Origin: CAZUGH01 sp964619785
Lineage (GTDB): Bacteria > Bacillota > Clostridia > Lachnospirales > Lachnospiraceae
Length of the DNA: 64,000 nucleotides
Assembly (NCBI GenBank): GCA_964619785.1
Contig: CAZUGH010000004.1
Location: 6,843 to 70,842 of the forward strand
Direction of reading: 5' to 3'
Part shown: positions 52,840-62,730 of the stretch, piece after piece
Numbering within the stretch: position 1 is the stretch's first letter
Layout: every line of letters begins with the position of its first letter
The notes under the pieces: generated by a model
What the model saw: only the letters and a program-made list of their open reading frames with translations
The model's database searches: none
What the model was told of the DNA's origin: nothing
Program-made: the position numbers and the translations under genes

Positions 52840-54118
52840 GTATTTTTTTCATCCTTTCAATTTCTTGTTTAATCGCTTCTTGGTGTCTACTAGACCATTG
52901 TTCTAAATCGCTGTATTTATCATAATTCACTCTCGGAGTGTTGGCAAGCATTTCATGAGTAGTAGCAATCTCATGAGCTGCCCGCTTCGCAAATACCATG
53001 CTTTCAAGAAGAGAATTGCTGGCCAATCGATTGGCTCCATGTACACCATTGCAGCTGGTTTCGCCAATGGCATATAAATGTTTCATGGAAGTACGACTCT
53101 CTTCGTTGACCCAGATACCACCCATGAAATAATGCTGAGCAGGGACAACGGGAATACACTCTTTTGTGACATCATAGCCTTCCTCGAGGCAACGTTGATA
53201 GATATTAGGAAAATGATTGATAATCTCATCTCGCTCGATTCCGTCCATTGATAACCAAACATAGGGAGTACCATCAAGCTCCATTTGCTTACGGATTGCC
53301 TTAGTTACGACATCGCGAGGAAGCAATTCATCGACAAAACGTTCTTTGTTGGCATTGAGAAGATGAGCACCTTCACCACGAACGGATTCAGAGATTAAGA
53401 AACGTCGTCCCGGTTTTTCTGAGTATAAAGTGGTAGGATGAATCTGTATGTAGTCTACATTTTCAAGCTCTATTCCGTGATCAAGAGCAATTCCTAGAGC
53501 ATCTCCCGTAAGATGGCGAAAGTTCGTGGAGTGATGATAGAGGCCACCGAGACCGCCACAAGCAAGAACTGTGTAGTTGGCTGTGTAGGTTGCTAGTGTT
53601 CCATCCGATTCCGTAACAATAATGCCGTAACAGATGTTATCTGCCTCTAAAATATCAATCATTGATGTGTGTTCGAGAATTGTGATATTATCACGTTCCA
53701 TGGCACGAGCAAGAAGCTTACTTGTGATTTCGTGACCGGTGATGTCTTCGTGGAATAGAATTCTTGGTTTGGAATGCCCGCCTTCTCTAGTAAAGAGGAG
53801 CGAACCCTCTGCGTCATGTTCAAATTCCACACCATAGTGAATCAGATTTCCAATGATTTCACGAGAGGAACGAATCATGATATCCACAGATTCAGGACGA
53901 TTGACATAATGACCTGCCTTCATGGTGTCTTCGTAATAACTGTCATAATCCTCTGGTGAAGTCATAACACAGATACCACCCTGAGCAAGAAAAGAGTCAC
54001 TGTGTTCCACCGTATCCTTGCTTATGAGAAGAATTTGCTGGTCAGTTGGAAGCGAAAGCGCGTGAAATAGGCCCGCGGCTCCGGTTCCTACGATAATTAC
54101 ATCAGAATGTCTATTCAT
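52829..54118 (-). CDS. nadB: L-aspartate oxidase
   Basis: A 429-residue flavoenzyme that oxidises L-aspartate to iminoaspartate. The FAD-binding motif is VGTGAAGLFHALSL, and the active-site stretches GGHSKPRILFHEDITG, RFLISESVRGEGAHL and QHYFMGGIWV are present. It is shorter than the roughly 530-residue E. coli enzyme because the C-terminal helical domain is reduced, as in some clostridial forms. GGAGG lies upstream within the end of nadA, which overlaps by 8 bp. Confidence 0.94.
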   Translation of the reverse strand: MNRHSDVIIVGTGAAGLFHALSLPTDQQILLISKDTVEHSDSFLAQGGICVMTSPEDYDSYYEDTMKAGHYVNRPESVDIMIRSSREIIGNLIHYGVEFEHDAEGSLLFTREGGHSKPRILFHEDITGHEITSKLLARAMERDNITILEHTSMIDILEADNICYGIIVTESDGTLATYTANYTVLACGGLGGLYHHSTNFRHLTGDALGIALDHGIELENVDYIQIHPTTLYSEKPGRRFLISESVRGEGAHLLNANKERFVDELLPRDVVTKAIRKQMELDGTPYVWLSMDGIERDEIINHFPNIYQRCLEEGYDVTKECIPVVPAQHYFMGGIWVNEESRTSMKHLYAIGETSCNGVHGANRLASNSLLESMVFAKRAAHEIATTHEMLANTPRVNYDKYSDLEQWSSRHQEAIKQEIERMKKIHEQ

Positions 54119-55040
54119 GGCTTCCTCCGTTATTGGCGGCTAACTCAAGCATTCGATTCAATGGAGCATTAGCTGCTTGGCGCATTTGCTCCGAAACCTC
54201 CACCTGTGTTGTCATGGTTTCGAGGGAAATGATTACTTTTTCGAGTGTAATCTTCTTCATATTTGGGCAGAACTGGCGAGTACCAACAGAATAAAATCGC
54301 TTGTTAGGATTTTTGGCTTGCAATTCATGTAAAACGCCCATTTCTGTACCGATGATAAATTCATCCGCATCACTTGCGGTCGCATAGTCAATAATGCCAG
54401 AGGTGCTTCCGATATAGTCAGCCAGCTCTAAAACGGCGAGCGGACATTCTGGATGAACTAATACTTTTGCATGAGGTCTAGCTTCTTTGGCTTCCATTAA
54501 ACGCTCCGGCAAGATGCTTGTATGTACGTGGCAAAAACCATCATTGAAAATGAAATGCTTCTCAGGCACCTTGGATGCTACATATCGTCCCAAGTTTTCA
54601 TCTGGTATGAAGAAGATATTTTTTTCCTTGAGACTACGAACAATCTTTAACACATTGGAAGATGTTACACATACATCGGAATGAGATTTTAGTTCCGCTG
54701 TTGAATTGATATAACAAACAACGGCTAAATCGTCATATTCCTTGCGAAGCGCTTCAATCCGGACGTCGTCTGCCATATGTGCCATCGGGCAATCCGCGAG
54801 AACTTCTGGTAGAAGTACAGTCTTTTGTGGGTTGAGAATCTTAGCACTCTCACCCATGAATGATACGCCACAGAAAACAATGGTATCAGCCTCTATCGTT
54901 GTTGCAATTTTACTTAGGTAATAGGAATCACCGATATAATCTGCTACATCCTGCACTTCGTCAGTAACATAGTAATGTGCCAGAATGACCGCATTTTTCT
55001 CTTTTTTCAATTCCTGAATTCGTTTTACTTGGTCTGTCAT
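54111..55040 (-). CDS. nadA: Quinolinate synthase
   Basis: A 309-residue iron-sulfur enzyme that condenses iminoaspartate with dihydroxyacetone phosphate. The three cluster Cys are in VFCGVSFMGES, HPECPLAVLE and RQFCPNMKK; AHYYVTDEVQD opens the active site. ATG 55040 has GGAGG upstream; an ATG four codons earlier overlaps that site. It leads the operon and carries the regulatory site in its promoter. Confidence 0.95.
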   Translation of the reverse strand: MTDQVKRIQELKKEKNAVILAHYYVTDEVQDVADYIGDSYYLSKIATTIEADTIVFCGVSFMGESAKILNPQKTVLLPEVLADCPMAHMADDVRIEALRKEYDDLAVVCYINSTAELKSHSDVCVTSSNVLKIVRSLKEKNIFFIPDENLGRYVASKVPEKHFIFNDGFCHVHTSILPERLMEAKEARPHAKVLVHPECPLAVLELADYIGSTSGIIDYATASDADEFIIGTEMGVLHELQAKNPNKRFYSVGTRQFCPNMKKITLEKVIISLETMTTQVEVSEQMRQAANAPLNRMLELAANNGGSHE

Positions 55041-55107
55041 GATGTCCTCCATAATATGTTGTGTGTCTTATTGATAGGAAAATGTATGCCACCTATATTA
55101 ACACATA

Positions 55108-55135
55108 ATATTACAGGTGACAAGACAGAAGTAAA
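55108..55135 (-). promoter_or_regulatory. nadA promoter with candidate NiaR operator in the spacer
   Basis: Minus-strand TTTACT (55135-55130), a 16-nt spacer and TAATAT (55113-55108). The spacer contains the 14-mer CAGGTGACAAGACA (plus-strand 55114-55127) that recurs before the PfoR-like gene. A repressor bound here would block the promoter. Confidence 0.65.
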
Positions 55136-55204
55136 GTTTTCTGATAACATTCTTTCAATCCAAGGAAAAACATAGTTTTGACATCTAGATGAGAGATAAT
55201 TTTC

Positions 55205-55232
55205 TTGCAAAATAATATGGGTCTAGTATAAT
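55205..55232 (+). promoter_or_regulatory. Promoter of the first Ig-like surface protein gene
   Basis: TTGCAA at 55205-55210, a 16-nt spacer and TATAAT at 55227-55232. Confidence 0.65.
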
Positions 55233-55276
55233 GTTAATTAAGTATGTTAAGTTTGTAGATAGGAATGAGGTTGCTT

Positions 55277-56941
55277 ATGAAGAATCGATTGATTTCGTTT
55301 ATATTAGTGGTGGTACTAGCACTTACGATGATGCCTTCTGATGTTGTGAAGGCAGAGGTTGTGATGCAAGAAGTGGTGGTTACAGGACTCACTCATGACG
55401 AAGTGGTTATTGGTCTAGATGTTAATATAGGAAGTTCTTTGGAGTCTTATTCTTACGATTTAGATGGATTGACTGTTTCGTCAGATGGTACTTTGACGTT
55501 GCCACTGCCAGAAGGATATGCTCAGATTGGTGTCTTGACGGCGAAGGATGAGATGTATTATGTAGGCACTGTGACAGAGGCTGGCAAGGCTTGGTCACCG
55601 GTAGAGAAGTGGGATGCTAAGAATTCTGATTTTCTAGTGGGTTCGACGACAACAACCGTGCAAAATGGCAGTATCCTTACCGTTACTAAGCCAGATGGTA
55701 TCGATGATTTAGAATATACATGGCAACGAGGTCAGATGGTAGAAGAAGCAATTAGTTGGTCAGATGTTGGTCAGGATGATAATTACCATGTTGGAGTTTC
55801 AGATGTGGGATATTTTCTTCGTGTTGTACTGACGCGCGCAAATCATTATGGTAAATTACGCCTTTCATGCACGGGAACGGATGTTGTGAAAGCGGCAAGC
55901 TTTGTTGTGACACCAGTTAGCTCACAGAATTACATATTTGACAATGCAGAGAAGAAATTCCAGTTCACGGTATCAGATAAGACGGTGGATGGATTTGTAA
56001 TTGATTACCGAAGAAGTGGTACAGACGATGTTTACAGGATGACTCCACCGATTCTGGCAGGTTCTTATGATGTGCGTGTAAGTAGAACTGCCGATGATAC
56101 GTATGGAGAGTATGAACAAGAATTTACCGAAGCAATCAAGATTCAGAAGAAGACAGATGTTGCAATTCGTCGATTTGTGTGTGCCGATTGTATCTATACA
56201 GGGCAGCCGATTGAGATTATTACAGTCTTTGAGGGAAATGAGATTGGCTTGCCGGTTACATTTTCTTATAAGAAAAAAGGTGAAACAGAGTATACGAGTC
56301 AGGCACCTGTGGTCGCGGGGAACTACGAGGTGAGGGCCTTGATTGAAGAGACAGACAGCTACACAAGAGCTTATGCAGTGGCAGAGTTTCGTATCGTAGA
56401 GCCAGAGAAGAAACCTGAGAATCAGGTGGCATATGCACCTGTTTATTCGATGACAGGAAGTCAGGTAAATCTATCCATGAAGGTTGGTGGGACATCGAAG
56501 GTGTCATTGACAACGAATGGAACGATACGTTATACATCGACAGATTCGAATGTTGTTTCGGTTGCAAGCGATGGACGTATCACAGCGAAGAGACCTGGTA
56601 TTGCAACGATTAACGTAGCGGTGGATGAGGATTCTACATTGCGAACAAGTTTTACTGTGAAAGTAACTTTGAATACACCTACGAAATTGAAGAAGAGCAA
56701 GGTGACGAAGAAGTCGATTAAGCTAACATGGAAGAAAAGTGCGAAGGCAACGAGCTATACGATTTATCGTTCCACCAAGAAAAAGGGGAAGTACAAAGCA
56801 ATCAAGACACTTAAGTCAACTAGTTATACAGATAAGAAGTTGAAGCGCAAGAAGTCATATTATTATAAAGTGAGAGCGAATGCGGCTAGTTCTAGTTATT
56901 CAAGTGGTCAGACAAAGGCAGTGAAAATCAAGACAAAGTGA
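55277..56941 (+). CDS. Secreted protein with Ig-like (BIG2) and FN3 domains
   Basis: A 554-residue protein with a signal peptide (about 1-26, ending DVVKAEV). The N-terminal 240 residues contain beta-rich modules I cannot name. About 250-375 hold two similar MBG-like units (the second with PVTFSYKKKGETEYTSQAPVVAG-type sequence), then a BIG2 domain (about 390-465, VVSVASDGRITAKRPGIATI) and a lysine-rich FN3 domain (about 467-554) ending KIKTK. There is no LPXTG. ATG 55277 follows GAGG by 6 nt. It is probably a surface adhesin or scaffold; no catalytic domain is visible. Confidence 0.82.
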   Translation: MKNRLISFILVVVLALTMMPSDVVKAEVVMQEVVVTGLTHDEVVIGLDVNIGSSLESYSYDLDGLTVSSDGTLTLPLPEGYAQIGVLTAKDEMYYVGTVTEAGKAWSPVEKWDAKNSDFLVGSTTTTVQNGSILTVTKPDGIDDLEYTWQRGQMVEEAISWSDVGQDDNYHVGVSDVGYFLRVVLTRANHYGKLRLSCTGTDVVKAASFVVTPVSSQNYIFDNAEKKFQFTVSDKTVDGFVIDYRRSGTDDVYRMTPPILAGSYDVRVSRTADDTYGEYEQEFTEAIKIQKKTDVAIRRFVCADCIYTGQPIEIITVFEGNEIGLPVTFSYKKKGETEYTSQAPVVAGNYEVRALIEETDSYTRAYAVAEFRIVEPEKKPENQVAYAPVYSMTGSQVNLSMKVGGTSKVSLTTNGTIRYTSTDSNVVSVASDGRITAKRPGIATINVAVDEDSTLRTSFTVKVTLNTPTKLKKSKVTKKSIKLTWKKSAKATSYTIYRSTKKKGKYKAIKTLKSTSYTDKKLKRKKSYYYKVRANAASSSYSSGQTKAVKIKTK

Positions 56942-57024
56942 TAAGATAGATTGATGAAGATGCCGATATATATAGAATAGAATACATATGGAAAAGCTGT
57001 TTTATACACGATATGGAGGACAGG

Positions 57025-60000
57025 ATGAAGAGAATAAAAAAGCATTCACATAAAATAAAATACATGGTCTTGGCGGTTCTTGTACTTACCTTAGGAATCT
57101 GCGGCTATTTTGGTATACGTTCTTATGCAGCGGATGAGATTTATATTGAAGTGGATGGAGCTAGAGTCGATCCACAGATTGCAGTCGATATGACGAACAA
57201 GATTTTGCAATTGAATATGCAGACAACGGGTACTGCTTATGATGATATCAATCTCTATAAGGTGGATTGGAGTATTGAGAACCAAGATCCTGCTCATCCT
57301 GTTGCATCCGTGGCAGCAGGAAGTTCACAGACAATCGGACTTGTAACAGCACTTTCTCCTGGTGATGTGACGGTGACGGTGACCGTTAAGGATAAGTTAA
57401 ATGGAATGGCAACACTAGCTACGACAACTTGTAAGATTAAGGTTATTTTCTCGATTGATACAACGGGAGATGACTCAATTTATAAATATATCTATAACAA
57501 TGATAGCAAGAAGTCATTGGTACTCTATGCGGATGATCCCGATGTCTCATTGAATCTTAACTTTGGTGATTCCACTAATACACAATGGACGAGTAACAAT
57601 ATTGAGATTGCAACAGTTGGACAGAGAACGGGTGTTGTTTCCCCTGTTGGTGCAGGTCATACAACGATTGAAGCGACATATACCCAGGTGGGAAGTACAA
57701 GTACACAGACTGCTTCCTTAGATGTATATGTGATTCCGCGAGTGGCAGATAATCAGATGGATTATGGCAGTAATACGTTTTACAAATCATTGACGGCGGG
57801 CCATGATAAAGGAGATTATCTTTATCTAGATTCCTTCTTCGGACAGAATAATACAGAGCCATTAGGAGACAAGGTGACATGGGTTATTAAAAAGGATGAT
57901 GGTAGTAATCGTAGAGTTATCGCAAACTCTCTTGAGAGTGGGATAAGATCACCATTGATTTCCCTAGACCCGGTTAACAGTCAATCTTCAATGCTTGAGA
58001 TTAATGCCAAAGCTGGTGTGTACTATATTGAGTTTTATGCAGCAGGAACTTATCAGAGTGAGAGCAGAAAGACAAGTGCCTATTCACCAACGGTTGTTAA
58101 ATTGACTGTTTATGCAGATTTTGATAATTATGACGCAACACTTCAAGTAAAAGACTCTTATGATTTGGCGGAAGCATTTAACCTGACAATAGCTGATTTT
58201 CAGACTCTATTTTCTACACCTGTTCTGACATACGGTGGTGGAAGTGCTGCCAATTATGCTAGTTATAATAATCAGACGACTAGAATTGAGACAAAGCAAG
58301 CAGGCGTTGTCAATGCAAGAGTGGCAGCACAAGCTTCTCAGATGGCGACGATACGAAGCTTGACTAATCCGTATTCTTCGGTGTATGGAGATAGTACATT
58401 TAACATTACATTGAATATTATTGAGGGATTTACGTTGGACCGAAGCAGTGCCATTATCTATGTGGGTCAAACGGTTCAGTTAGTTCCTGCTTATACGGGA
58501 GCAAGTAGTAATGTCATTACATGGAGTAGTTCCGATACGAAGTTAGTAACAGTAGACGATACGGGACGAATCACCGGTGTTAAAGCAAGTACAGGTCAGC
58601 CGGATGTAGTCATTACCGCTAGTTTGAAGGATAGTTCAGGTGCTGTCATCAAGAATGCAACCTGTACGGTAAAAGTAGAAGCGACGGTTTCGGATTTTAG
58701 CGTTACACCGAGTACATTGAATTTAAAGGTAAAAGATAATGCTACGGTAAAAGCTGAGTTAAAACAATCGGTTACAACAGCACCATTGGTATGGAGTGTA
58801 GAGAATTCTGCTGTTGCTTCCATCGATGTCGCTGCGGATAATAAGAGTGCTGTCATCACGGCGAAGAGCGGTGGTGTTACCAAGATTTCAGTCATGAATA
58901 CGCTGAATCAGCAGACCAAGTGGATTACCGTAACGGTTCTGATTCCGATTGAACAGATGCAATTCTCAGAGCCGATTATTAATTCAAAACTATTTTTAGA
59001 GACACGGACGGTTCGTGTGACCTATACGCCGATAAATGCCAACTCCACGGAGATGGTTTGGAATTCATCTGACCCATCAATTGTGTCGATTGAAGACAAG
59101 AGCGGTGGTGCTGGATATCGAGATGCTGTCGTTACGATGAAGAAACCAGGTACGGTAACACTTACATGTGCTCCGGTTTATAATCCATATACAGTGATGG
59201 CGATGTGTACTTACACGGTAGCGACATCAGCGACGGGGTTAACATTGACTCCGACAGAGATGACGTTAAATGCAGCATATGGTGGTCATGCGGCAGAGTC
59301 TAGACAGATTGAGTATGCGCTGACGCCAGCGGATTGCGTAACAACGATGACATGGACCTCTGCTGATACAAAGGTTGCAACGGTGGATGGTCGAGGGGTG
59401 GTAACAGCGCAGAAGGCTGGAACTACATATATTACGGTACAGACGGCAGAAAATCTGTTACAACAGTGTAAAGTGACAGTGCTTCAGCCAGGTGCTGCGG
59501 TTGAATTTTCCCCAGCAACGTATACCATGCAATCCGGTGAGACTTATACTCCAGTATTGAGGTTGACACCAGCTGATACGACAGATTCTATGACATGGAA
59601 GAGTTTTAATGCCAAGGTGGCAACGGTAGATAAAGACGGTAAAATCACAGCTGTTAAATCAGGAACAACATTTATCCAAGTACAGTTGAGTTCTGGACCA
59701 ATGGCTTTGTTAGAGTTGAATGTGCAAGACCCTGTGAAAGGTGTTTCTCTCAATTACGAGGAACGGACGATCAATAAAGGAGAGCAATTTACGCTGACTC
59801 CAACCTTCACTCCAGCAGAAGCATATAATAAGGGTATGAAATGGTCTACATCAAATTCATCGATTGCTACTGTGGGAACTGCACAGGGAACACCAAATGT
59901 TGTTGTTACGGGTGTTGCAGGTGGAACAGCGACAATTCGAGGTGTCACGGATGATGGTGGCTTTACAGCAGTTTGTATCGTTACGGTAATTGAGAAAGCA

Positions 60001-60960
60001 ACTACGGTGACGGTTAGTCCATCTTCAAAGTATTTGAAAGTGGGCAAAAGTTTTAAATTATCTGCTGTTGTAAGTACGCCGACAGCAACGAATAAAAGTG
60101 TCACATGGTCCTCTGGTAATAAGAAAAAAGCTACCGTATCTTCTTCTGGAACGGTTAAAGGAAAAAAAGTGGGTACCGTTTATATTCGTGCAAAAGCAAA
60201 AGATGGTTCAGGTGCTTATGCAAGCTGCAAGGTCATGGTTGTACGTAAGGTGACGAAGATTCGCCTGAATAAATATTCTGCGTCTTTATTAGTTGGTAAG
60301 ACGATGCAATTGAAGAAATATATTAAACCAAAGAATGCATCCGTCAAGAGTGTTTCCTGGTCTTCTAGTGATAATTCAATCGCTACCGTAAGTTCAAGTG
60401 GTAGAGTGCAAGGACTATCGGAAGGCTTGGTGAGAATTCGCGTGAGAACGAAGGATGGCTCCAATAAATCGGCCGTTTGTCTCGTTACGGTGAGAGAACC
60501 AGTAGCCGCAACGGGTGTTAGTGTGAATAATGCAGAATTGATAGTAGCAAAGGGAAGAAAAATCCAGAGTGGAATTGCAGTATCTCCTGCTAATTCAACG
60601 GACTCAATCAAGTATTTTTCTGATAATACATATGTGGCAACCGTGAACAAGTATGGTCAGATTACAGCTCGCAGAACAGGTCAGGCAACGATATATGGTC
60701 AGACATCGAACGATAAGATGGGATATACCGAGGTTTTGGTAGTAGGTATGAATCGTTCCTCACTAAAGATGAGACAATACGATACAGAGACATTATCGGT
60801 AAATGAGATTAATACAGGCGTGACATGGTATTCTAGCAATCCATTAGTAGCATCAGTTGTAAATGGTAGAGTAGTTGGAAGAAGAGCCGGACGTACAACA
60901 ATTTATGCAATTGTACGTGGCGTAAAATTATCTTGTAGTGTGAGAATAACGAATATTTAG
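57025..60960 (+). CDS. Large secreted protein with many BIG2 Ig-like repeats
   Basis: A 1311-residue protein with an N-terminal TM or signal segment (about 14-36). After an N-terminal region (about 40-460) with further Ig-like strands, roughly nine BIG2 repeats follow, each with a WSSSDxxxATVxxxGxITxxxxGTxxIT-like pattern (for example WTSADTKVATVDGRGVVTA, WSSSDNSIATVSSSGRVQG). There is no enzyme domain or sorting motif. BIG2 arrays usually form stalks or bind carbohydrate or host surfaces. ATG 57025 has GGAGG just upstream. It follows the other Ig-like gene by 83 bp and may be cotranscribed. Confidence 0.85.
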   Translation: MKRIKKHSHKIKYMVLAVLVLTLGICGYFGIRSYAADEIYIEVDGARVDPQIAVDMTNKILQLNMQTTGTAYDDINLYKVDWSIENQDPAHPVASVAAGSSQTIGLVTALSPGDVTVTVTVKDKLNGMATLATTTCKIKVIFSIDTTGDDSIYKYIYNNDSKKSLVLYADDPDVSLNLNFGDSTNTQWTSNNIEIATVGQRTGVVSPVGAGHTTIEATYTQVGSTSTQTASLDVYVIPRVADNQMDYGSNTFYKSLTAGHDKGDYLYLDSFFGQNNTEPLGDKVTWVIKKDDGSNRRVIANSLESGIRSPLISLDPVNSQSSMLEINAKAGVYYIEFYAAGTYQSESRKTSAYSPTVVKLTVYADFDNYDATLQVKDSYDLAEAFNLTIADFQTLFSTPVLTYGGGSAANYASYNNQTTRIETKQAGVVNARVAAQASQMATIRSLTNPYSSVYGDSTFNITLNIIEGFTLDRSSAIIYVGQTVQLVPAYTGASSNVITWSSSDTKLVTVDDTGRITGVKASTGQPDVVITASLKDSSGAVIKNATCTVKVEATVSDFSVTPSTLNLKVKDNATVKAELKQSVTTAPLVWSVENSAVASIDVAADNKSAVITAKSGGVTKISVMNTLNQQTKWITVTVLIPIEQMQFSEPIINSKLFLETRTVRVTYTPINANSTEMVWNSSDPSIVSIEDKSGGAGYRDAVVTMKKPGTVTLTCAPVYNPYTVMAMCTYTVATSATGLTLTPTEMTLNAAYGGHAAESRQIEYALTPADCVTTMTWTSADTKVATVDGRGVVTAQKAGTTYITVQTAENLLQQCKVTVLQPGAAVEFSPATYTMQSGETYTPVLRLTPADTTDSMTWKSFNAKVATVDKDGKITAVKSGTTFIQVQLSSGPMALLELNVQDPVKGVSLNYEERTINKGEQFTLTPTFTPAEAYNKGMKWSTSNSSIATVGTAQGTPNVVVTGVAGGTATIRGVTDDGGFTAVCIVTVIEKATTVTVSPSSKYLKVGKSFKLSAVVSTPTATNKSVTWSSGNKKKATVSSSGTVKGKKVGTVYIRAKAKDGSGAYASCKVMVVRKVTKIRLNKYSASLLVGKTMQLKKYIKPKNASVKSVSWSSSDNSIATVSSSGRVQGLSEGLVRIRVRTKDGSNKSAVCLVTVREPVAATGVSVNNAELIVAKGRKIQSGIAVSPANSTDSIKYFSDNTYVATVNKYGQITARRTGQATIYGQTSNDKMGYTEVLVVGMNRSSLKMRQYDTETLSVNEINTGVTWYSSNPLVASVVNGRVVGRRAGRTTIYAIVRGVKLSCSVRITNI

Positions 60961-60977
60961 AGTAGGAGGATTCGTAT

Positions 60978-62660
60978 TTGCTTGTCAACTTACATGTAAA
61001 AAATATGGCAATTATAGATGAGATTGACGTGGATTTCAACAAGCACCTAAACATTTTGACAGGTGAGACAGGTGCTGGTAAATCCATTTTGGTCGGTTCT
61101 ATCAATATCGCCCTGGGAGCAAGAGTTTTCGGGGATATGATACGCAAGGGTGCCGAGTATGGCATGGTGGAATTGGTGTTTTTCATTGAACGTGAGGAGA
61201 CCAGAGAAAAATTACGTCAGATGGATATTTTCCCAGAAGATGGACAGATTGTCATCTCACGTAAGATTATGGAGAATCGTAGTGTCAATAAAATCAATGG
61301 CGAGAATGTATCACTTGCGACGATTAAGCAGGTGGCACAACTATGCATTGATATTCATGGTCAGCACGAACACCAGTCATTGCTTCAGAAGAACCGACAT
61401 CTTCAGATTGTGGACGAATATGTAAAGGATGAACTTGAGGAACCGCTTCATAAACTGAGGGGGATTTATAAAGAGTACCTTAGTGTGCGTGAGGAGCTGT
61501 CGGAGAACGAGATTCCCGAAGAGGAACGTGCTCGTCAGGTGTCGTTCTTAGAGTATGAGAAAAATGAAATCGAAAGTGCCAATCTAGAAGCAGGAGAAGA
61601 GGATACTCTTGAAGAAGAGTATCAGCGACTCAGCCATGGAGAGGCTATTGTGCAAGCATTGGGCGCTGCCTATGGTGTAACAGGAGAAGGGAATGGGGCA
61701 GCTGGCAATGTCGGCTATGCTCTTCGAGAACTGGCTTCTGTAACACGTTTTGACGAGAAAGTGGAACAGTTTCATGGGCAGCTTCAAGAAACCGAAAATT
61801 TGATTAATGATTTTAATCATGATATTAGTGAATATATTCAAGATGCTTCTTTTGATGAGGAACGTTATCATCAGGTGGAGGAGCGGTTAGCACTTGTTCG
61901 GACAATTATCAATCGCTTTGGTGGAGATTACGAAAGCGTGATGAATTACCTGAACACGGTGGATGAAAAGCTTAGTAAATATGTTGATTATGATGCTTAT
62001 ATTACAAAACAGAGAGCAGCCTTGAGTCAATTAGAAGCTCAGGTATCCGAATTGTCTTCTCATATATCTGAGATTCGCAAAAAGGGAGCTATGCAGCTTG
62101 AGAAGAAGATTATGGATGCATTAGCTGATTTGAATTTTGCTGATGCTAGATTTTCGATTCATTTTGATACACTACCAAGTTACACAGCACATGGTACAGA
62201 TGATGTGGAATTTCAGATTGCAACGAATCCGGGAGAAGATTTGAAGCCACTTGTAAAGATTGCCTCTGGTGGTGAATTATCACGAATTATGTTGGCGATT
62301 AAATCTGTATTTGCTGATACGGACCAGATAGAGACTTTGATTTTTGATGAGATTGATGTCGGAATTAGTGGGCGCACAGCGCAAAAGGTATCGGAGAAAA
62401 TGTCGGTTCTTGGTAAGAATCATCAGATTATCTGTATTACTCATTTAGCACAGATTGCAGCCATGGCAGATACACATTATGTCATCAGGAAAAATGTATC
62501 GGAGGAACGTGCACACACGGAGATACTTGCTTTGTCAGACGCGGATTCGATTCAGGAATTAGCCCGAATTATGGGTGGGGCACAGATAACAGACACGGTT
62601 TTAACAGGTGCGAAAGAGATGAAAGAGCTAGCTGCACAAACTAAGAATTACACGGTTTAA
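60978..62660 (+). CDS. recN: DNA repair protein RecN
   Basis: A 560-residue SMC-like ATPase for double-strand break repair. It has Walker A (TGETGAGKSILVG), a central coiled-coil region (about 150-370), the signature (ASGGELSRIMLAIK) and Walker B (LIFDEIDVGISG). It starts with TTG, preceded by TAGGAGG with an 8-nt gap. The usual neighbour argR has been separated from it by inserted genes, while spoIVB follows as expected. Confidence 0.96.
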   Translation: MLVNLHVKNMAIIDEIDVDFNKHLNILTGETGAGKSILVGSINIALGARVFGDMIRKGAEYGMVELVFFIEREETREKLRQMDIFPEDGQIVISRKIMENRSVNKINGENVSLATIKQVAQLCIDIHGQHEHQSLLQKNRHLQIVDEYVKDELEEPLHKLRGIYKEYLSVREELSENEIPEEERARQVSFLEYEKNEIESANLEAGEEDTLEEEYQRLSHGEAIVQALGAAYGVTGEGNGAAGNVGYALRELASVTRFDEKVEQFHGQLQETENLINDFNHDISEYIQDASFDEERYHQVEERLALVRTIINRFGGDYESVMNYLNTVDEKLSKYVDYDAYITKQRAALSQLEAQVSELSSHISEIRKKGAMQLEKKIMDALADLNFADARFSIHFDTLPSYTAHGTDDVEFQIATNPGEDLKPLVKIASGGELSRIMLAIKSVFADTDQIETLIFDEIDVGISGRTAQKVSEKMSVLGKNHQIICITHLAQIAAMADTHYVIRKNVSEERAHTEILALSDADSIQELARIMGGAQITDTVLTGAKEMKELAAQTKNYTV

Positions 62661-62685
62661 AATTGTAAATAATGCCTATACTATG

Positions 62686-62718
62686 AAGGAGCCATTTGAT
62701 GGGCTCCTTTATTTTTTG
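62686..62718 (+). terminator. Intrinsic terminator after recN
   Basis: AAGGAGCC, an 8-nt loop and GGCTCCTT, followed by TATTTTTT. Confidence 0.85.
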
Positions 62719-62730
62719 GAGGTGTAGGTT

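Noticed and set aside
60216..60650. 144-codon minus-strand frame inside the large Ig-like gene
   Set aside because: It is the antisense reading of regular BIG2 repeats, with no ribosome binding site or family match.
57025..60960. Cell-wall sorting signal at the end of the BIG2 protein
   Set aside because: The C-terminus ends CSVRITNI with no LPXTG, hydrophobic stretch or basic tail.
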